In this document: one piece after another, positions 19,262-29,400 of the stretch
Layout of the letters: each line of letters begins with the position of its first letter
Position numbering within the stretch: position 1 is the first letter of the stretch
Origin: an uncultured Dehalococcoidia bacterium
GTDB lineage: Bacteria; Chloroflexota; Dehalococcoidia; Lucifugimonadales; Lucifugimonadaceae
DNA length: 64,000 nt
NCBI GenBank assembly: GCA_951812795.1
Contig: OX638325.1
Coordinates: 1,574,277-1,638,276, forward strand
Direction: 5' to 3'
Made by a program: the position numbers and the translations under genes
The notes under the pieces: model-generated
Databases searched by the model: none
Told to the model about the DNA's origin: nothing
Seen by the model: only the letters and a program-made list of their open reading frames with translations

Positions 19262-20442
19262 CCCGGCCCCCGACCCCGCACCCAAGCATGCGCCCGGGCA
19301 ACCTCCTCATCCAACTCGACTCCCCATCCCGGCTTCGTCGGCACATCCAGCAACCCGCCGTCGTGGAACGTCAACGGCCCTCCCGTTAAATCGTCCTTCC
19401 ACGGAACATCGTCAATGTCGATCTCACAGATCCTAACGTTGGGCAGGGTGGCGCAGAGGTTGATCCCTTGCATCGTCGCCAAGTGCGAGTAGTAGTTGTG
19501 CGGCGCCACGTTGATCTCGTGCGATTCCGCCAGCATCCCCACATCCCTCCCACGGGCAAATCCTTGCCACGGCACATCGATCATCGCGATATCCATCGCC
19601 CGAGCCGCGAAATACGGACGGTAGTCGCGGATCGTGAACAGGTTCTCACCCGATGTGATGGGACAACTGGTGCTGTCTTTCACCTCCTTCAACCCATCCA
19701 CCTCGTACATATCGATCTCCACCCACATCATGTCGAACTGCTCCAACACGGCGCAGATCTGCTTCGCCGCCTGGGGTTTGACGTTGAAGTTAAGGTCCAG
19801 CGCAATCTCAACATCCGGACCCACGGCCTCCTTGAACGTCCCGATGTACTTCTCAACATGCCTCAACAACCCCGGCTTGATCGTCTGATCCGGAGAATCG
19901 GTCCCAAATCCGTACCCGTAACCATGCGTGTTGTCATCGAAAAAGATGATGTTCGTCTTGAGCGCCTTGAAGCCACGTTCCTTGACCTCGTGACCCAAAT
20001 CGGTCACCGCTTGAAACGAGTCCATCGGCGGCGCCCCGATGAGTTCATGATTACGCGAGCGAGAGGAACCGCAGTGCGACCAGTAGACCTGCTGGCGCTC
20101 CCGCGTCGGCCCACCGAAAAGACTGTGGACGGGCACGCCCATCGCCTTGCCCTTGATGTCCCACAACGCGAGTTCGACACCCGCGATCGCCCGCGCCGCG
20201 ATGCCACCGGGTGCCTGTCGAGACATGCGATACATGTCCCAGTACCGCGCTTCGACCGCTAAGGGGTCTTGACCCAGCAGTATCGGCTCGTAATCTGACA
20301 CCGTGCCGACGACTCCGTATGGGTTGCGGCCATCTGACATTTCGCCGTATCCGGTGATGCCTTCGTCAGTGCGCACCGCGCAGAATTGCCAAGGCCGCCA
20401 GCCAGCATCCACGACGAACGTCTCAATATCGGTAATCTTCAC
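19252..20442 (-). CDS. Enolase-superfamily enzyme (mandelate racemase/muconate lactonizing type)
   Basis: The 396-residue product has the capping domain (residues 1-120) and TIM barrel of the superfamily. The three Mg ligands are D216 (ALDLNFN), E242 (WVEID) and E266 (SGEN), and the general base candidate H315 lies in NVAPHNYYSH. Enzymes of this type abstract a proton alpha to a carboxylate, commonly in sugar-acid dehydration or racemisation. Such paralogues are strikingly expanded in SAR202 Chloroflexota and proposed to act on recalcitrant organic acids; that link is an inference. Substrate is unknown. It is divergent from folE. Confidence 0.88.
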   Translation of the reverse strand: MKITDIETFVVDAGWRPWQFCAVRTDEGITGYGEMSDGRNPYGVVGTVSDYEPILLGQDPLAVEARYWDMYRMSRQAPGGIAARAIAGVELALWDIKGKAMGVPVHSLFGGPTRERQQVYWSHCGSSRSRNHELIGAPPMDSFQAVTDLGHEVKERGFKALKTNIIFFDDNTHGYGYGFGTDSPDQTIKPGLLRHVEKYIGTFKEAVGPDVEIALDLNFNVKPQAAKQICAVLEQFDMMWVEIDMYEVDGLKEVKDSTSCPITSGENLFTIRDYRPYFAARAMDIAMIDVPWQGFARGRDVGMLAESHEINVAPHNYYSHLATMQGINLCATLPNVRICEIDIDDVPWKDDLTGGPLTFHDGGLLDVPTKPGWGVELDEEVARAHAWVRGRGPGYR

Positions 20443-20593
20443 GGTTCAACTCCCAATTTTCGAACCTGCCATGCCGCGTTAAATTCGGCTGAGTCGTAGA
20501 CTATCTCAGGCTATGGTTTGTGGCAATCGAACCATCGGCGATAATGAAGCGTAGATAGGTTAGTGCACTCCAACACCCATTAATCGAACGGAC

Positions 20594-20605
20594 TAATACT
20601 TCTAA
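20594..20605 (+). promoter_or_regulatory. -10 element of a likely leaderless folE promoter
   Basis: TAATAC (20594-20599) lies 6 nt before the folE ATG at 20606, the same spacing as at obgE, and no Shine-Dalgarno sequence is present. Confidence 0.45.
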
Positions 20606-21271
20606 ATGGTCGCCGATCCTTCCACTTCCGATTACACCGATCTGGTTACAACGAACGGTTACGAACCTGCAATGTTCGATCCGGGGGTGACGCTCAACCG
20701 CGCCACCAAGGCTCGGATCGCCGACGGAATCAACGAGATTCTCAAGGCGATCGGCTCGGAAAACCTCGACCCACAAGGTACCGAGCGTACCCCCCTGCGC
20801 GTCGCCGAGATGTTCGACGAGTTGCTCAACGGCTACTCGATCGACCCAGACCAGCTTCTGAACGGAGCCCTATTCGATGTCGAATACGACCAGATGGTGG
20901 TCGTCAAATCGATTGAGTACTACAGCCTCTGCGAGCATCACCTGCTACCGTTCTACGGCTATGCGCACGTCGGATATCTTCCCGACAAAAAGGTAGTCGG
21001 TCTCTCCAAGATCCCTCGCATCGTGGACATGTTCGCGCGTCGGCTACAGGTTCAGGAACGAATGACACAGGAGATCGCGAGCTTCCTCGACACCTTGATC
21101 GAACCAAGAGGCGTTGGCGTGGTGGTAGAAGGCACTCACATGTGCACAGTGATGCGAGGGGTGCGAAAGCAAGACCCCCGCATGGTGACCAGCGCCGTGA
21201 TGGGATCGTTGCGAAACAATGCCGCCACACGCGACGAGTTCATGGAACACCTTCGCAACACGTCGCTCTAA
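20606..21271 (+). CDS. folE: GTP cyclohydrolase I
   Basis: The 221-residue product is GTP cyclohydrolase I, which converts GTP to dihydroneopterin triphosphate for folate or pterin synthesis. Zn ligands C109, H112 and C180 are in SLCEHHLLPF and HMCTVMRG, and the GLSKIPRIVDMFARRLQVQE segment is split across the active site. Residues 1-30 are a variable extension. An SDR of pteridine-reductase type lies 0.8 kb downstream, with a NIPSNAP gene on the other strand between them. Confidence 0.95.
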   Translation: MVADPSTSDYTDLVTTNGYEPAMFDPGVTLNRATKARIADGINEILKAIGSENLDPQGTERTPLRVAEMFDELLNGYSIDPDQLLNGALFDVEYDQMVVVKSIEYYSLCEHHLLPFYGYAHVGYLPDKKVVGLSKIPRIVDMFARRLQVQERMTQEIASFLDTLIEPRGVGVVVEGTHMCTVMRGVRKQDPRMVTSAVMGSLRNNAATRDEFMEHLRNTSL

Positions 21272-21320
21272 CCCCCGTTGATCCCCCTCGAGCATCAAGG
21301 GGAGGGCACAACATCGACCC

Positions 21321-21938
21321 CTACTGCAGCGGCGAGAAGCTCATCGGCAACAGCAGCTTGTTCGCCTGCGTAACCGGGCCGATGCCGCCGGGCGGTGGCC
21401 AAACTCCTTTGGCTCGCGTTTCCGCGCGGATTTCGGCGCGCTGGTCGTAACTCTCGTACGCCCACATGTGGATCCAGGTGTTCAGAGCTCCGAGTTCGGA
21501 ATACCATGCCCCGACCAACGGCGAGTACTTTTCTCGTTTCTCGATGTGCTCGCCCCAGATCTCGATCACTTTCGGTATGTCCCCCGGGGCATAGGTGTAA
21601 ATCCGCATCTCGTAAACCGGCCCCAGTTTGGCTCGGCCTCGATTTTCCATGAAGGGCGCAGGAAGGAAAATCTCGGATCGCATCGTGTTGATGATGTCTG
21701 CGTTGCTCGGCGGCCAAACCCCGTCCTCGGCGGTTTGAGCACGAATCCGCCTGCGATGCTCCAAGTCTTCGTACGGCCACACATGGACCACCTCGTTTAC
21801 CGGCCCAACTTCAGTCGTCCAGAACCCGAATAGCTGCGAGTAGTTCTGCCGGCCTTCTTTAATCTTCTCCGCAGTTCGTTCCTCGAAAAGCGGCACGTTC
21901 CTCGGCTTTAGGTCATAGGTCCTGAATTCGTAGATCAT
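21321..21938 (-). CDS. NIPSNAP family protein (two domains)
   Basis: The 205-residue product contains two ferredoxin-like NIPSNAP domains: residues 1-97 begin MIYEFRTYDLKP and residues 108-205 begin YEMRIYTYAPG. Each has a VHVWPYEDLEHR or IHMWAYESYDQR segment followed by GVWPP. NIPSNAP proteins are dimeric alpha/beta barrels of unclear function, frequent in SAR202-like genomes. The gene stands alone on the minus strand between folE and the SDR gene. Confidence 0.88.
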   Translation of the reverse strand: MIYEFRTYDLKPRNVPLFEERTAEKIKEGRQNYSQLFGFWTTEVGPVNEVVHVWPYEDLEHRRRIRAQTAEDGVWPPSNADIINTMRSEIFLPAPFMENRGRAKLGPVYEMRIYTYAPGDIPKVIEIWGEHIEKREKYSPLVGAWYSELGALNTWIHMWAYESYDQRAEIRAETRAKGVWPPPGGIGPVTQANKLLLPMSFSPLQ

Positions 21939-22079
21939 CGTAGGTTCCTTGGTTGTCTAGACTGTGACAGCACGAAGGCTAACATGGTAGCGAGTTACCG
22001 CGTGCATGACCTTTCTGGCTTCCGGAGGTGGCCGGATTGACGGCGTTGCGCAAAACCTTTCAAAAAACACAAGAATCGG

Positions 22080-22823
22080 ATGAAAATCAAAGGCTCAACA
22101 GCACTAGTCACTGGCGCATCCAAGCGAATCGGACGCGCCCTGGCTTTGTCATTGGCGCAGAACGGATGCAACGTCGCAATCCACTACAACAGCTCCGAAC
22201 GCGAGGCATATGAAACCCGCGACCTCGCCCGTGCCCTCGGCGTGAGGAGCGAGATCGTTGGTGCTGATCTGTCTAGCGCCGACGAATGCGTGAACCTGTG
22301 GTGTCGAACCATGGAGTTGTTTGGTGACGTGCCCAGTGTTGTGATCAACAACGCGTCTCATTTCGATCAGGTCGGCATCGAGAAATTGGCTCCTGGCGAA
22401 TTCGACCAAGCCATGGCAGTGAATGTCCGCGCTCCGTTGCTGTTGGCCCAAGCCATGGCGCACGATCTGCCGGACAGCTCCGCCGGCAAGATCGTCAACA
22501 TCAACGATCGCCGCAAGGTCTACCGCTCACGAGTCGCCTACTCGATCACCAACTCCGCCCTTACCGGCCTCACCAAAACCCTCGCCGTAAGCCTCGCGCC
22601 GCGCATTCAAGTCAACGAACTACGACTTGGCGTCATACTTCCACTGTCCGATGGCGAACCTAATGGCCCAAGAAGGTACGACGACCGCACGTTAGGACCG
22701 GCCGGCCGGATGGGCACTGTCGAAGAGGTCTGCCAAGCCGTCATCAGCATCATCGGCAACGACTACATCAACGGCTCATCGTTGAACCTAGACGGCGGAC
22801 TGAGCGCAATCGATGGATCGTAG
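22080..22823 (+). CDS. SDR-family protein, pteridine-reductase-like, catalytic Lys replaced
   Basis: The 247-residue product has the NADP-binding start TGASKRIGRALA (11-22) and IHYNSS typical of PTR1/FolM-type reductases, and the C-terminal SSLNLDGGLS. The catalytic YxxxK is Y154-SIT-N158: Asn replaces Lys. The usual Ser is replaced near D143, which is also seen in FolM/PTR1. The loss of Lys suggests altered or lost catalysis. The ATG at 22080 starts the conserved sequence; an in-frame upstream start at 22028 adds unrelated residues. Nearby folE makes a pterin role plausible. Confidence 0.85.
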   Translation: MKIKGSTALVTGASKRIGRALALSLAQNGCNVAIHYNSSEREAYETRDLARALGVRSEIVGADLSSADECVNLWCRTMELFGDVPSVVINNASHFDQVGIEKLAPGEFDQAMAVNVRAPLLLAQAMAHDLPDSSAGKIVNINDRRKVYRSRVAYSITNSALTGLTKTLAVSLAPRIQVNELRLGVILPLSDGEPNGPRRYDDRTLGPAGRMGTVEEVCQAVISIIGNDYINGSSLNLDGGLSAIDGS

Positions 22824-22934
22824 ATCGGCGGGATTCGCAATCGGAATTGCTAGAACGGCGGATTACATGTAGTATTGCGCTCGCGCGGGCTTTTTTGTGT
22901 ATCCCATCGTCCGCCAAGTACGAGTTTGGCTGCA

Positions 22935-23615
22935 ATGCGCAAAACATTGATCACGATAGACGGCCACATCGGCTCCGGTGCCTTTGATGTTGGCAGGAAG
23001 ATCGCCCGGATGTTCGGGTGGAGGTATTTTGATCGCGTCCGATTGCGGACTGTGGAAGGCGGTACCGATGCAGACGCGCCAAATCCGGCGCCGAACGCCG
23101 AATTCTCCGAACGGTTGTGGACGTGGGTCGAAAGGGCCGCCTCGTACTTCGCGGTAGGCGCAGCCGGCGACGACCCGATGCTTCAAGGAGCGGCTGACCT
23201 TCACATACCGCTGACCTGGGACCGGAACGGTCCATCAGCGCAAAGCCCGATCGACAACTCCTACGACCTCAGCGATCTGGCCAAGGGCGGAAATGCGGTC
23301 ATCGTCCACCGCGCCGGCGCGGTTGAACTGGCAGATCAAGACGAAGTGGCGCGTGTCGGAATCTTCGCCAACTGGGACGACCGGGTGACACGCGTGATGC
23401 GGCGGGAGGGACTGACCAATGTCGCCGAGGCGGAACGCATTATCTTGGAACGCCAAAACGCGCAGCGAGAATACTTCGACAAATTGCATCAAGCCGACCC
23501 TGAAGACCCGATGATTTACGACTTCGTCATCAACACGTCCGACAAAAACATCGATATCGTAACCATAGAACTGTCGCGTTATCTGAAGGCGGAACGCGAA
23601 CGCGCAAAGGTCTAA
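22935..23615 (+). CDS. Cytidylate-kinase-like family protein
   Basis: The product of about 226 residues begins MRKTLITIDGHIGSGAFDVG, the modified P-loop (GxxGSG without the usual GK) seen in the cytidylate kinase 2-like family. The NWDDRVTRVMRREGL lid-like segment, ILERQNAQREYFDKLH and the ending DFVINTSD..IVTIELS fit that family. Real substrates are not established. The ATG at 22935 is preferred over an in-frame start at 22875 because homology begins there. A CBS-domain gene follows on the same strand. Confidence 0.75.
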   Translation: MRKTLITIDGHIGSGAFDVGRKIARMFGWRYFDRVRLRTVEGGTDADAPNPAPNAEFSERLWTWVERAASYFAVGAAGDDPMLQGAADLHIPLTWDRNGPSAQSPIDNSYDLSDLAKGGNAVIVHRAGAVELADQDEVARVGIFANWDDRVTRVMRREGLTNVAEAERIILERQNAQREYFDKLHQADPEDPMIYDFVINTSDKNIDIVTIELSRYLKAERERAKV

Positions 23616-23709
23616 GATACTCGGTGTCTGGCCGTTGGATTGGCCCGCGTCAATCCTTCTGTAATACCGTTCGAGGAAGTGCCCTGGGAGTGAATGTGGA
23701 TAGGTGGAA

Positions 23710-24198
23710 ATGAGTCAAGTACCAGATGGCGATGTCCGAAGTTTGATGCATGCGCCAGCGATCACGGCGCACCGCTACGATACGGTTTCGGATGTTGCGA
23801 AGCTGATGATCGAACACAATATCGGTTCGGTGGTCGTGGTAGACGACGCCGGTAAATTCTGCGGGTTGGTGACCGAACAGATGTTTATGCCCACAGAAGA
23901 CCTGATCCCCTTCATGCGCGGAACCGCAACGCGCCTCATGGGGGCAAGCGTCGGTAGCGACCATTCAACCGCGTACTACGACGCGATCGACAAGGTCCGT
24001 TCGAAGAGCGTCGAAGAGGTCATGAAATCCGATCCCCCATGTGTAACCCCCGACGCCACCATCGACGTCGTGATCGAGCTAATCGCAACCACCGGCGAGA
24101 ACCACATCACCGTCGTCGCTGACGGCATCCCCATAGGAATGATCGCACGCCACGACCTCTTGCGAATGTTCATAGCAAGCGAATTTAACCCCGACTAA
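23710..24198 (+). CDS. CBS-domain pair protein
   Basis: The product of about 162 residues consists of two CBS motifs: residues about 10-60 (VRSLMHAPAIT, NIGSVVVVDDAGKFCGLVTEQMF) and about 95-160 (VEEVMKSDPPCVTP, ENHITVVADGIPIGMIARHDL). Such stand-alone pairs usually bind AMP, ATP or other nucleotides as sensors. A GTG at 23704 is an alternative start; the ATG at 23710 has GGTGG close by. Confidence 0.85.
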   Translation: MSQVPDGDVRSLMHAPAITAHRYDTVSDVAKLMIEHNIGSVVVVDDAGKFCGLVTEQMFMPTEDLIPFMRGTATRLMGASVGSDHSTAYYDAIDKVRSKSVEEVMKSDPPCVTPDATIDVVIELIATTGENHITVVADGIPIGMIARHDLLRMFIASEFNPD

Positions 24199-24230
24199 CT
24201 CCCCCTAGGCTCAAAACGGAGGAACCAAAC

Positions 24231-24292
24231 CTCCCCTTCGCTAGGCGAAGGGGACGCGTGCAAGCGAAGCGCCGCACGCAGGGGGATGCACG
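24231..24292. repeat. Palindromic intergenic repeat (family C)
   Basis: CCCCTTCGC-TAG-GCGAAGGGG forms a perfect hairpin and is followed by ACGCGTGC...GCACGCAGGGGGATGC, a second palindrome. A closely matching copy lies at 41867-41921. The remaining bases of 24199-24379 hold no gene. Confidence 0.75.
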
Positions 24293-24379
24293 AAATTCAA
24301 CGCAACCATCTTAAACGCCCTTTAATTCCCTCTTGCGCAACAAGTGAGAACGTCGTGAAATAAACCCACGCCGGGCCAC

Positions 24380-25087
24380 TCAAACCTTCGATCGCGGCAA
24401 CAACCCCTGCATCATCATCTCTTCCGCCTGGCTCAGGTCTTTGTGACTGTCCACCGATATCCAATTGGCGTTCGAACGTATCGCTCGCATCCGTCCTTCA
24501 TCGACTATCTGAGGAAAAGTCGTGTCTTCGTGGTCCCCGACATCCGGTAAAAGTCCCTCGATGCCGCGCTCGAGAACGTAGATTCCGCCGTTGATCCAAA
24601 AAGGTAGCTCCGTCTTCTCCGCGAAGCTGGTAACAACGTCATCGTCGGAAACCAACACCACGCCGAACTGACTGACATAAGGTATCAGCGTGATGGCGGC
24701 CAATGCTCGATTGACGCGCCTTGTCTCAATAAGCGGTGCCAGCGATTGATCTGTCAACACATCGCCGTTCACAACCACGACGTCTTCAACGTCTTCCGGC
24801 ACGACTCCCAATCCCTGTTTGACGGCCCCGCCTCTCCCAAGGGGTTGGTCTTCGGGCGAGTAATGCGCCCGGAAACCGTACCGCGAACCGTCCCCGAAAT
24901 GTTCCTCGACCTGCTCTGCCCGATAGCCCGTCAGGAACACGATGTCGGTAACACCGTTCGCGCAAAGCCAACTCGCCTGATGCTGGAGCAACGGAGCACC
25001 GTTTACCGGCACCATCGGTTTGCAGATGTTGTCCGTTAGCGGCTTCAACCGCTCGCCACGACCACCAGCGATCGTTAATGCCCACAT
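24380..25087 (-). CDS. Sugar-phosphate-type nucleotidyltransferase
   Basis: The 235-residue product has the nucleotidyltransferase signature GGRGERLKPLTDNICKPMVPV in two parts (GGRGERLKPLT, KPMVPV) and the metal Asp in VVNGDVL. Proteins of this type activate sugar or polyol phosphates as NDP derivatives for envelope glycans. It lies 25 bp downstream of the glycerol-1-phosphate-dehydrogenase-like gene, so the pair may make an activated glycerol or related unit. Base and substrate are unknown. Confidence 0.85.
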   Translation of the reverse strand: MWALTIAGGRGERLKPLTDNICKPMVPVNGAPLLQHQASWLCANGVTDIVFLTGYRAEQVEEHFGDGSRYGFRAHYSPEDQPLGRGGAVKQGLGVVPEDVEDVVVVNGDVLTDQSLAPLIETRRVNRALAAITLIPYVSQFGVVLVSDDDVVTSFAEKTELPFWINGGIYVLERGIEGLLPDVGDHEDTTFPQIVDEGRMRAIRSNANWISVDSHKDLSQAEEMMMQGLLPRSKV

Positions 25088-25112
25088 TGAACGTACCCCC
25101 GGGCGTGCCCGT

Positions 25113-26153
25113 TCAATTGGAGTTCAACCACTCCCAACAAGCATCGATATCCTCTTCGGTCATGGGCTCTTGCACCACGATCGAGGGCGATGCCGGTTTG
25201 TCGTTCGTGCCGTCGCCCATCCATGACGGCCACACCGCGATGCCCGCGCCTAGCTCCTCACGAGTTATCTCAACATCGGAAGGACGCCACCGAACCTTGC
25301 ACTTATCCAGCCACCCGGTCAACGTCTCCGGGCTCTGCTGCGTGCGCCAAGCGATTATCACGGCACCAAGTGCACACATCTCGCCGTGTATCCAGTACTT
25401 GTCGTTGGCAATTTCGACAACGAAGCAGAACGCGTGGTCGGCGCCCGGAGCACGGTCGTCTTTGACCAATGCATCGTCGCGTGCTTGCACTGCCGACATA
25501 ATCACCTTCACCGATTCCGGCGTCAACTTGCCATCTTCGTCGAGTGATGCCGGAAAATCGGTCACGATCTGGTCGTACAGCGCTATCGATCTCGCTGTCT
25601 TCGATTCATCTACCGGATCAGTCTTCCCAATTTCCGCGGTGTGCCGCCACTCCGAAAGTCCCGCATATCCACACAGAACATCGCCCAATCCCGCCGTGTT
25701 CAATCGCTCCGGTGCCCGCAGCACGACATCGTAGTCGACCAAAACGTACTCACAGTTCACCACCACGAGCTGCCCGACAATCTGCCGTCCGTCCCAGTCC
25801 GCAACGAAGCCATGAATGATGGCACCCGTCGAGACCACAGTCGGAACTTGGACAAGCGGCTTGCCCTTGCGGTGCGCTACCAGCTTCGCATGGTCCAACG
25901 CCCGCCCAGCTCCGAGGCCGACAACTAGATTAATATCGTCTGGCAGCGAGTCGGACACTTCGATCAAGTGAGTGCGGTCGAGCCACTCGTTGATGCCGAT
26001 ACCTGCCGGCTCGTGATCCAGCTCGTCCTTAGTCGCCGCCCATGCTGAGGGAGTTGTGACCACCACATATCGCCCCCATTTCGCGGAGTCGGATTTGAGC
26101 AATCCGTGCCCAAATCGAATGTCATAATCTCGTGCTAGCTTAGCTTCAACCAT
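25113..26153 (-). CDS. sn-Glycerol-1-phosphate dehydrogenase-like protein (AraM/EgsA type)
   Basis: The 346-residue product shows the dehydroquinate-synthase-like fold motifs of glycerol-1-phosphate dehydrogenases: dinucleotide loop GLGAGRALDHAK (79-90), VPTVVSTGAIIHGF (103-116), the metal region NTAGLGDVLCGY (around 158) and the His elements GADHAF and HGEMCALG. EgsA/AraM enzymes reduce dihydroxyacetone phosphate to sn-glycerol-1-phosphate, the archaeal stereoisomer, using Ni or Zn. Other iron-alcohol-dehydrogenase-like functions remain possible. It begins a two-gene unit with the nucleotidyltransferase. Confidence 0.8.
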   Translation of the reverse strand: MVEAKLARDYDIRFGHGLLKSDSAKWGRYVVVTTPSAWAATKDELDHEPAGIGINEWLDRTHLIEVSDSLPDDINLVVGLGAGRALDHAKLVAHRKGKPLVQVPTVVSTGAIIHGFVADWDGRQIVGQLVVVNCEYVLVDYDVVLRAPERLNTAGLGDVLCGYAGLSEWRHTAEIGKTDPVDESKTARSIALYDQIVTDFPASLDEDGKLTPESVKVIMSAVQARDDALVKDDRAPGADHAFCFVVEIANDKYWIHGEMCALGAVIIAWRTQQSPETLTGWLDKCKVRWRPSDVEITREELGAGIAVWPSWMGDGTNDKPASPSIVVQEPMTEEDIDACWEWLNSN

Positions 26154-26459
26154 CGCAATCCCTCACTGTCCAGATACGGTCGCGCGTGAATAAGGTTACT
26201 CTAAACTCCACCAACGAATTCGATTTCGATGCCCAACCCAAAGCGAAGCCCCTGGACCAACTGCTCGATAGCAGGCATGCTCGGTTTCTTCTTGATGACC
26301 GGCAGAAGGAATCAACGAACATCAACATCCGCATCGCGCTCCAAGAGCGTAACCGAAAACGTCGCGAGCAACGATCTTAACAATTCACGCGAGATTCAAT
26401 TTCATAATCGACTTCAACAAGACCGTGGCAACACCACCGAGGAACAAACCGGTAGATAT

Positions 26460-29400
26460 ATGCCTTCAAACACCGACAATGACGATACCGAGGCGAACGA
26501 CAACCCGTTGAGACAGATATCTGTCCGACAGTGGATCATCGCCGCGGCCGTCCTCATCGCCGTCCCTGTTGTCGCTTATCTCGGCACCTTCTATTTCTAC
26601 CCCTACGTCCAAGACCGGATCGAAGGCGAATCGCCCATCACTCGCGTACTCACCGAATACGGAGTCGATGAAGAAGCCGAAACACAACTCTTGACCATCC
26701 GACGCGGGGATCTCGTCAACTCGGTCGCCGTCAACGGGACCCTCGAATACGCCAACCGCGAGCGCCTGTCGTTCGCGACAGCAGGAACCGTCGATACGAT
26801 CGACATCGAAATCGGCGACTTCCTGACCGAGGGCGAAATCCTGATGTCGCTCAACGATGAGGCTGTTGTCGCTGCTCAGCAACAGTTGCAGAACGCAAGC
26901 GTCGCGCTCCAAGACGCCGAAACAGCGCTCGAGGATTTGGTCAATCCCGATCAAAAGACGATCAGCGACGCGACGCTGAAGGTTGCGAAAGCGCAGCAAG
27001 ATTCCGCCACCGCCGAAGATGCCTTGGCGAAACTGATCGATCCTCCCGCAACAGAACTCGCCGAAGCCGAACTCGCCGTCGCCGAGGCAATCGCCGACCT
27101 CGAAGCCGCCCAAGATAAACTTGCCGACCTCCTCTCGCCATCCGACTTAGACGTGGGTAACGCGCAGCTCGCAGTCGCAGAAGCCGAAAAGACGTTGGCA
27201 GACCTCACCGCCGAGTTGGAAGACCTGACGGCGCAACAAAGCGCGGCGATTAGCGCGGCAGAAATCGCCGTTGGCGAGGCCACAAATATCCGCGATGATG
27301 CACTCGAAGCGTACGAGGACACGCTGAATATCGACGAAAACGCGGTCAATCAAGCACAACTAGATCTCGAAAATGCGAAATTGGCCGTGATCGAGGCCGA
27401 TGCCGCGGTCGTCGATGCGGAGAACGCATTGCTGGTGGCAAACGCGAACGTTGGAAATGACATCACCAGCAAAAAATTGGAAATCTCCAAAGTCGAAGCC
27501 GAACTCGCGGCCGCGACCCTGGCTCTCACCGAAACGCAAGAGGCCTTGTCGGACGCCCAAAAACCGTTCGACGAGGAAGTGGTCGCTGACCTTAACGCGC
27601 AGATCGCCGAAGCAGAAGACGATGTTGTTGTGGCGGAAAACCAACTGGCTCGACTCGCGATCGAGACCGGTGCCGACGTCCGAAAACTGGAATCCGAGCT
27701 TTACGACGCTCGGGTCACTTACAAAAACGTCTTCGCCAAATGGCTCGGCATGGACATCTCCAAATACCAATGGGAATACTCCCCGGATCAGATCTTCGCC
27801 GATGTCGGAAAGCCACTAGACGAGATCATGGATCCCGCCACCGTCTCCGAGGGATTGGGACAGCGAACGACGGCATCCTCGGGTTGGGTCGAAGACGATC
27901 CCGCAACTCCGTGGGATGAAGCCGTAGTGGCTACGTGGACCGAGTTCTTTCTGTCTGAACTTCGATTCGACTGCACCGAGGCCGAGAACGGCATCAATTC
28001 AACATGCGTCAATCTCGAATTTAAGGACGCATGGGACGACCTCCTGCTGAAATCCGAAGCGCATCAGACCGCTAAGCTCGCAGATTCCCAACAACTCGAC
28101 AGCGCCGAAGACGCAGTGGCGTCTGCAGAACAGGCTTTGGAAGACCTCGAGGAACAGCTCGAGGACGAGATGACCGCCACAGATGACGAAATCATCAACG
28201 ACCTGTTCGCCAAGCAGGAAGTCGCCTACTACACGCAAGTCGACGTAGCAAACAGTCTGGAACTGCTTTACGAAGAGTTGGAACGCGTCGAGCAGGAATC
28301 GAAAGTCGGCGTCGCAGAGGCTGCTCAATCACTGGCAGTCGCAATCGAATCGGCGAAGGTCGCGCACGGCAACCTGATTGATGCCGAGGAAACTCTCGCC
28401 GACCTGCAAGCCGGGCCGGACGATGTAACCATCTCAATCGCCTACTTCCAAGCAACCAAAGCCGAAGCCGATCTCGCTGAAGCGATCAGAGAGTTGGACA
28501 ATCTCCGAAACCTCGAGTCACCAGACAACATCGTCATGCATCAGCGAATCTACGCCGCCAACGCTGACCTCGTCGACAAATCGCGTGCTCTGCAAACCCT
28601 TTTGGATGGCGATGAAGTCGCAATCGCTCTCGCCCAGACCGAAGTCGCCGCAACCGAAGAAGACCTAAACGACAAACTCGCCGCACTGCAAGACCTGGTC
28701 TCACCAGACGAAGTCGACATCGAACTCGCCCGCCAGGAACTCGCGGTTGCGAGAGCTGAACTAACCGTTGCATTCCAAGAGCACACAGACCTCGTCAACC
28801 CCGATCCGGCTACCGTCGCACTCCGCCGCGCCGAAGTCGCTTCCGCACGCGAAGAACTCGGTACCGCACGCGCCGCGACCGAAGGAACGCAGATCATCGC
28901 ACCTTTCGATGGCGTTGTCGCGGATCTACAGGTCGAAGAAGGCCAATCCGTCAACAAAGACGCCGTCGCAGTCGTCATGGCCGACCCTTCGATCGTCGAA
29001 ATCTCCGGCACCGTCGACGAGGTCGATGTCTTATTCCTCCAAGTTGGCGACCCCGCATCCATCGAACTCGAAGCCCTCGGCGACGAGGCTTTAGCAGGTC
29101 GCATCAGCGACATCGCGGCCTTCGGCGAATCCGAACAAGGCGTCGTTACCTACCCCGTAACCATCCAAACCGAACAACCATCCGGCACGCAACTCCCCGA
29201 AGGCCTCAGCGCCGTCGCCGAAGTCGTCATCCGTGAGCAGACCAACAAACTCCTCGTCCCCATCCAAGCACTATTCGGCTCGGTAAACGAACCCCTCCTC
29301 CTCGTCTCAACCGACGACGACACGCTCGAACCCCGCAACGTAGCCCTCGGCATCTCCGACGACTTCTGGACCGTCATAGAAGACGGCGTTTCGGAAGGCG

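Noticed and set aside
22861-22906. GCGC-TC-GCGC followed by TTTTTT, possible terminator after the SDR gene
   Set aside because: The stem is four bases with a two-base loop, too weak to call.
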